A stretch of DNA of 64,000 nt from Sporosarcina jeotgali. Its GTDB lineage: Bacteria; Bacillota; Bacilli; Bacillales_A; Planococcaceae. Position numbers and translations under genes: made by a program. Below, piece by piece: positions 59,948 through 64,000 of this stretch. A model generated the notes under the pieces. The model was not told the origin of the DNA, did not search any database, and saw only the letters and a program-made list of their open reading frames with translations. The DNA lies in contig NZ_CP116341.1 of the NCBI RefSeq assembly GCF_033304595.1, positions 1,717,001 through 1,781,000 of the forward strand, read 5' to 3'. Every line of letters begins with the position of its first letter. The first letter of the stretch is position 1.

Positions 59948-61108
59948 TCACAGCCCCTTATTCGCATAATCGCGTTTCAGTTCACTGGCAATGATATTTC
60001 GCTGGATTTCAGAAGTGCCTTCATAGATTTTTGTGATTCTGGCATCGCGGTAGTATCGTTCAATTGGATAGTCTTTCATATATCCAATGCCTCCGTGAAT
60101 TTGTAACGCTAAATCCGCAACCTTGTTATAAACCTCAGAAGCAAACAGCTTTGCAATCGCCGCCTCTCTTACGACGCGCATGTTCTGATCCGTCATCCAA
60201 GCAACTCGGTAGGTCATGGAACGGAGTACTTCGATTTGCATGCTGATTTCAGCAAGCATATGCTGGACTGCTTGCATATCGACAATCTTTTGGCCAAATT
60301 GTTCTCGCTCATGCGCATATTCAAGGGAGTGTTCCAGCAATCTAACACAAGATCCCAAGTTTCTTGCGGCTAATCCTGCCCGGCCGTTCGCCAGGATTTT
60401 CAATGCATTAATATAGCCTGAACCTTCTTCACCCAGAACGTTTTCCGCAGGGACTTCCATATTATCGAAAAATAATTCTGCAGAGTGTGATCCTCTTAAC
60501 CCCATTTTCTGTTCGACCGATCCCAAGATGAACCCCGGCGTATCCTTTTCAACGATGAATGATGTAATACCCCTGGCCCCTTTAGAACTGTCCGTCACCG
60601 CCATGACAGTAAAAACATGGCCGTCTACCGCATTCGTAATATAGTGCTTGGACCCGTTAATGACGTATTTATCACCTTTTTTAACAGCTGTCGTTTTTAA
60701 ATTTGCCGCATTCGATCCCGCGCTCGGCTCCGTCAGTCCAAATGCACCAATCCATTCTCCGGTTGCCATCTTCGGCAAGTACTTCTTCTTTTGTTCTTCT
60801 GTTCCCAGGTCTACAATTCCAACAGTACCGATTCCCGTGTGAGCACCGATAAGTGTCGTGAATCCGTTATGCGTTTTTCCGAGTTCTTCATAAATCGCAC
60901 ATTTCCCGACCATATCGAGTCCAAGCCCTCCATATTCTTCAGGGATTCCGAGACTGAAAAGTCCCATCTCTTTGGATAGATCTACGATTCTTTCAGGAAT
61001 GTGATCATTTTCTTCAATATCCATCGCTGCCGGTTCAACTTGTTCCCGGACAAACTTTCTGACGTTTGCTCTTAAAAAATCGATATCTTCCGTGAAATTG
61101 AAATCCAT
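59948..61108 (-). CDS. Acyl-CoA dehydrogenase
   Basis: 386-residue FAD enzyme making the trans-2-enoyl-CoA. Flavin and substrate motifs: [44 protein letters not shown] helix, [22 protein letters not shown], and the catalytic Glu in [13 protein letters not shown] (C-terminal position of short-chain enzymes). Member of a full beta-oxidation set. Short- or branched-chain acyl-CoA is the likely substrate. Confidence 0.94.
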   Translation of the reverse strand: MDFNFTEDIDFLRANVRKFVREQVEPAAMDIEENDHIPERIVDLSKEMGLFSLGIPEEYGGLGLDMVGKCAIYEELGKTHNGFTTLIGAHTGIGTVGIVDLGTEEQKKKYLPKMATGEWIGAFGLTEPSAGSNAANLKTTAVKKGDKYVINGSKHYITNAVDGHVFTVMAVTDSSKGARGITSFIVEKDTPGFILGSVEQKMGLRGSHSAELFFDNMEVPAENVLGEEGSGYINALKILANGRAGLAARNLGSCVRLLEHSLEYAHEREQFGQKIVDMQAVQHMLAEISMQIEVLRSMTYRVAWMTDQNMRVVREAAIAKLFASEVYNKVADLALQIHGGIGYMKDYPIERYYRDARITKIYEGTSEIQRNIIASELKRDYANKGL

Positions 61109-61122
61109 AGCCAGTTCTCCCC

Positions 61123-61902
61123 TTATCGATTGATGAAATTCGCCTGTCTTTTTTCTAAAAATGCAAGAGTTCCTTCTTTTTTATCTTCAGTCGTAAAGAC
61201 GACTGCTTGAGATAGTTTTTCAATCCACATCGCTGTTCCAGAATCGACATCGTATCCTTTATGGACGGCTGATTTTACAAGTTGTACGGCGATGGGACCT
61301 TTTTTCATAACGTCAGAAGCAATTTTTTGAACGGTTTCAATGAGTTCTGTTTTATCTACAAAATAGGTTGCCAAACCAATTCGTTCGGCTTCTTCCCCAT
61401 CGATGATTTTTCCCGTTAAGATCATATCCAGCGCGCGTCCCTTCCCGATAATTCTAGAAAGCCGCTGCGTGCCTCCAGCTCCGGGGATGATTCCCAAATT
61501 GAGTTCCGGTAATCCTAACCTGGCTTGTTTTGTTACAACTCGCAAATCACAGGCGAGCGCCAATTCACAGCCGCCCCCGAGTGCAAATCCATTTACAGCA
61601 GCAATGGTCACTTTCGAGCAATTTTCAATTTTTGCGTATACCCCCTGCATACCGGGTATAAGCGCTTCGAGTGCATCCCGCTCATGGAGTTGTTGAATAT
61701 CAGCCCCAGCTGCAAATGATTTTCCTCCTGCACCTTGAATGACAATTACACGTATCTCGTTATCCATTTCTGCATCAGAAATTGCGGAATCGAGTTCCAA
61801 TAACGTTTTTGCGTCTAATGCATTTCTCATTTCAGGGCGGTTCAGAGTAAGCCACATGATGCCATCTTTCTTTTTCATAAGCACATGACTGTAAAGCGTT
61901 AT
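61123..61902 (-). CDS. Enoyl-CoA hydratase
   Basis: Crotonase-fold hydratase of ~260 residues. Oxyanion-hole parts [14 protein letters not shown] and [19 protein letters not shown], and the [16 protein letters not shown] segment with the catalytic Glu position. Start uncertain: GGGAGG lies 7 nt before an in-frame ATA at 61900-61902; the first conventional starts are GTG 61890 and ATG 61884, too far from that site. 15 nt separates it from the acyl-CoA dehydrogenase gene. Confidence 0.88.
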   Translation of the reverse strand: MTLYSHVLMKKKDGIMWLTLNRPEMRNALDAKTLLELDSAISDAEMDNEIRVIVIQGAGGKSFAAGADIQQLHERDALEALIPGMQGVYAKIENCSKVTIAAVNGFALGGGCELALACDLRVVTKQARLGLPELNLGIIPGAGGTQRLSRIIGKGRALDMILTGKIIDGEEAERIGLATYFVDKTELIETVQKIASDVMKKGPIAVQLVKSAVHKGYDVDSGTAMWIEKLSQAVVFTTEDKKEGTLAFLEKRQANFINR

Positions 61903-61915
61903 ATCGTTTCCTCCC

Positions 61916-62761
61916 TTACGAGTATTCATAAAATCCTTTGCCGCTTTTCTTCCCAAGACGGCCCGCCTTTACATAGTTCACAATCAGCGGACACGGCCGA
62001 TATTTTTCGCCCAGCGCTGCATATAAGTACTCCATATTTCGAAGTCTCGTATCCAAACCGACTAAATCAGCGAGTTCTAAAGGGCCCATGGGATGATTCA
62101 ATCCTAATTTCATTGCCTTATCGATATCTTCAGCAGAAGCAACTCCTTCCATCAACATGTTCATCGCCTCATTGCCGATTAAACAGTTCATTCTGGACGT
62201 TACGAAACCAGGGAATTCATTAACTTCAACGGCTTCTTTTTTCAGCGATTCAGCAATGCCTTTGACAAATTCTACTGTTGCCTCGGATGTTTCTAGCCCT
62301 TTGACTACCTCTATCAATTTCATCTTATGAACCGGATTAAAGAAATGCATAGCCACAACTTTGCTTGGCCGGGATGTTTGTGCACCGATTTCAGTAGGAC
62401 TCATGGTCGAAGTGTTTGTAGCAAGCACTGTTTCCGGTCTGCAAATACGGTCCAGCTTTTGGAACACTTCAATTTTCAATTCAATCTTTTCTAGAACTGC
62501 TTCAATAACTAGATCTGCGTCTTTCGCTGCAAGTCCCAAATTGGATTCATATGTCAGGTTCATTTTCGCGAAGTTGTAAGTTTCCTCTTTTAGAAAGCCC
62601 CCGCGAAAACTTGAATCCAGCAACCCTTCTATATCCTTTTTTGCTGCAGCAAGTATTTCATCGTTCAAGTCGTTCAAAACGACGTTAAATCCGGACACTG
62701 CACACGTATAAGCGATTCCCTTGCCCATCACACCGGAACCGACAACTGTGATTTGTTTCAT
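61916..62761 (-). CDS. 3-hydroxybutyryl-CoA dehydrogenase
   Basis: 281-residue NAD enzyme oxidising 3-hydroxyacyl-CoA. N-terminal ITVVGSGVMGKGIAYTCA is the nucleotide site, ATNTSTMSPTEIG and catalytic His in VAMHFFNPVHKMKLIEVV follow; C-terminal domain ends KSGKGFYEYS. Third step of the operon's beta-oxidation route. ATG with AGGAGG upstream. Confidence 0.95.
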   Translation of the reverse strand: MKQITVVGSGVMGKGIAYTCAVSGFNVVLNDLNDEILAAAKKDIEGLLDSSFRGGFLKEETYNFAKMNLTYESNLGLAAKDADLVIEAVLEKIELKIEVFQKLDRICRPETVLATNTSTMSPTEIGAQTSRPSKVVAMHFFNPVHKMKLIEVVKGLETSEATVEFVKGIAESLKKEAVEVNEFPGFVTSRMNCLIGNEAMNMLMEGVASAEDIDKAMKLGLNHPMGPLELADLVGLDTRLRNMEYLYAALGEKYRPCPLIVNYVKAGRLGKKSGKGFYEYS

Positions 62762-62880
62762 GGATGATCCTCCTCGATAATTACTGCTTCAAGTTAAGAG
62801 TCCCTTTGATGAATGAACATCTTTTCAAAAAGCTGAACTGCTTGTCTACTAAACCTTCAGTCTCCCAAGGGTTCAGCACC

Positions 62881-63531
62881 TCAGGTATTCGCAATCTCTG
62901 AATTGTATTCAAACTCAGCACCCGTTAGTTCTTTTAGCTGCTCAATGGTTACATCAGATAAGATCTCAACAAGCTTCATCGTTCCTTCTTCAAACTTGAA
63001 AACAGCATGTTCCGAAACTACTAGATCCGCTTTTCGTATTCCGCTCGATGGAAAAGTCAGTTCCTTCACAAGTTTTGGCTCTCCATTTTTAGAAGTGTGT
63101 ACTGTGGCAACAATAATTTCATTGGCGCCTGCAACTAAATCCATTGCCCCTCCTACGCCCAAAATGGTTTGGCCTGGTACCGCCCAATTGGCGATTTCGC
63201 CAGTCTGATCCACTTGTAATACACCCAGGACCGCAACATCGATATGGCCGCCTCGAATCATTGCAAACGAATTTGAGCTATCAAATAATGAAGCTCCGAT
63301 TTCCATCGTGATGGGTTCTTTGCTGGCACTAATCAAATCCATATTCACTTCTTCTGCAGAGGGAGTCGGTCCCATTCCAAGCAACCCATTCTCCGATTGT
63401 AAAACGAGTTTTTTCTCCCCTAAGTAATCTGGGATCAGTGTCGGAATCCCTACACCCAGATTGACGACTTGGCCTTGTTTCAACTCTTGGACAATGCGTT
63501 TCGCTATTTTTATGCGATCAGTCTGACTCAA
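62881..63531 (-). CDS. 3-oxoacid CoA-transferase, subunit B
   Basis: ~216 residues. VVNLGVGIPTLIPDYL and the catalytic Glu in LQSENGLLGMGP are the subunit-B signature; HIDVAVLGVLQVDQTGEIANW and VPGQTILGVGGAMDLV follow. TTG at 63531 is used as start (AGGCAGG 8 nt upstream, inside the end of subunit A); a GTG three codons earlier overlaps that site. With subunit A it loads CoA from a donor such as acetyl- or succinyl-CoA onto a short acid. Confidence 0.92.
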   Translation of the reverse strand: MSQTDRIKIAKRIVQELKQGQVVNLGVGIPTLIPDYLGEKKLVLQSENGLLGMGPTPSAEEVNMDLISASKEPITMEIGASLFDSSNSFAMIRGGHIDVAVLGVLQVDQTGEIANWAVPGQTILGVGGAMDLVAGANEIIVATVHTSKNGEPKLVKELTFPSSGIRKADLVVSEHAVFKFEEGTMKLVEILSDVTIEQLKELTGAEFEYNSEIANT

Positions 63532-64000
63532 CGAAAACACCTGCCTTTTTCACATAATTACTTTTCACGATATAATCTACATAAACGTGAGGAGTCACAA
63601 TTTCAGACGGCAGCAGGACGCCGTTTTCAACGATTTCATCCACTTCCGCAATGACGATTTTACTCGCAGTCGCCATTACCGGATTAAAGTTTCTGCCTGT
63701 ATGGTCGTACACTAAATTTCCCAGATAATCTGCTTTATGCGCTTTGATTAATGAAACGTCACCTTTGATCGCTTTTTCTAATATGAATCGTTCCCCATCA
63801 ATCACTTTCTCTTCTTTTCCTTCTGATAGTTTTGTACCGACTGCCGTTTTCGTATAGAAACCTCCAATTCCTGCACCGCCGCACCTTACAGCTTCTGCTA
63901 ACGTTCCTTGCGGGATTAATTCAATTTCCAGTTCCCCGTCGACCCATGCTTGGACTGCATCGCGATTGGTCGTAAAGTAAGAGCCAATTGCTTTGTCCAA
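63518..64000 (-). CDS. 3-oxoacid CoA-transferase, subunit A (5' end outside the window)
   Basis: C-terminal ~160 residues. ELIPQGTLAEAVRCGGAGIGGFYTKTAVGT and FNPVMATASKIVIAEVDEIVE are the subunit-A blocks, with LNGRNFNP-like GRNFNP. The frame is open to the window edge. It overlaps subunit B by ~14 nt. First visible gene of the catabolic operon. Confidence 0.92.
   Translation of the reverse strand: MDKAIGSYFTTNRDAVQAWVDGELEIELIPQGTLAEAVRCGGAGIGGFYTKTAVGTKLSEGKEEKVIDGERFILEKAIKGDVSLIKAHKADYLGNLVYDHTGRNFNPVMATASKIVIAEVDEIVENGVLLPSEIVTPHVYVDYIVKSNYVKKAGVFVESD

Overview
The window reads as the chromosome of a low-GC, spore-former-type Bacillota, most likely a member of the Bacillaceae/Planococcaceae (Sporosarcina-like). 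The reasons are strong AGGAGG ribosome sites, many TTG/GTG starts, the tig-ysoA neighbourhood also found in Bacillus subtilis, a SwrC-type RND pump, a lysine (L-box) riboswitch on dapA and a guanidine-I riboswitch on a YkkCD-type exporter. Genus placement is an inference.

Layout. 0-9.5 kb (minus strand): tail-less trigger factor, a YsoA-like TPR protein, a membrane protein, an acetyltransferase, a DUF421 protein, then ccdA / TlpA-like thioredoxin lipoprotein / MsrAB lipoprotein / YesN-YesM-type response regulator and kinase. This last set looks like an extracytoplasmic methionine-sulfoxide repair system with its own sensor. cutC follows. 9.6-17 kb: a run of short minus-strand genes, mostly 1-5 TM membrane proteins, plus four GNAT acetyltransferases, a tubby/LURP-like protein and a PspC protein. 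17-28.6 kb: PatB/MalY lyase, a PbpC/MecA-type penicillin-binding protein, arsRB with a palindromic operator, Fe-dependent alcohol dehydrogenase, MsrA, oligoendopeptidase F, a guanidine-riboswitch SMR pair with a frameshift in the first gene, and a Fur-controlled siderophore-binding lipoprotein.

28.8-33.3 kb: an IS1182-family element and, beside it, an IS66-family element with a perfect 8-bp target duplication. The IS66 copy cut off the last 17 codons of an alpha/beta hydrolase gene, and the lost codons lie intact on the other side. 34.4-43 kb is the most unusual part: about 17 small minus-strand genes or gene remnants (mostly membrane proteins, lipoproteins, GNATs) separated repeatedly by a ~50-nt intergenic repeat that folds into a hairpin with compensatory changes. 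Larger GC-rich ~135-195-nt dispersed repeats sit among these. The arrangement resembles a cassette array, but no recombinase lies in the window.

43-55 kb: XRE regulator plus membrane partner, SwrC-like RND pump divergent from a TetR regulator with four matching operator-like 14-mers between them, a luciferase-like monooxygenase, a stand-alone ribosomal protein L36 gene, an AhpD-like protein, a Rieske-FAD oxidoreductase (YhfW-like), a YxjI-like protein, a winged-helix protein, DUF1284 and GrpB proteins. 55.3-56.5 kb: L-box riboswitch plus dapA. 56.6-64 kb: a minus-strand catabolic operon encoding CoA-transferase A/B, 3-hydroxybutyryl-CoA dehydrogenase, enoyl-CoA hydratase, acyl-CoA dehydrogenase, thiolase, a 2-hydroxyacid dehydrogenase and a tartrate/D-malate-type dehydrogenase. 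This would convert a short-chain acid through its CoA ester to acetyl-CoA.
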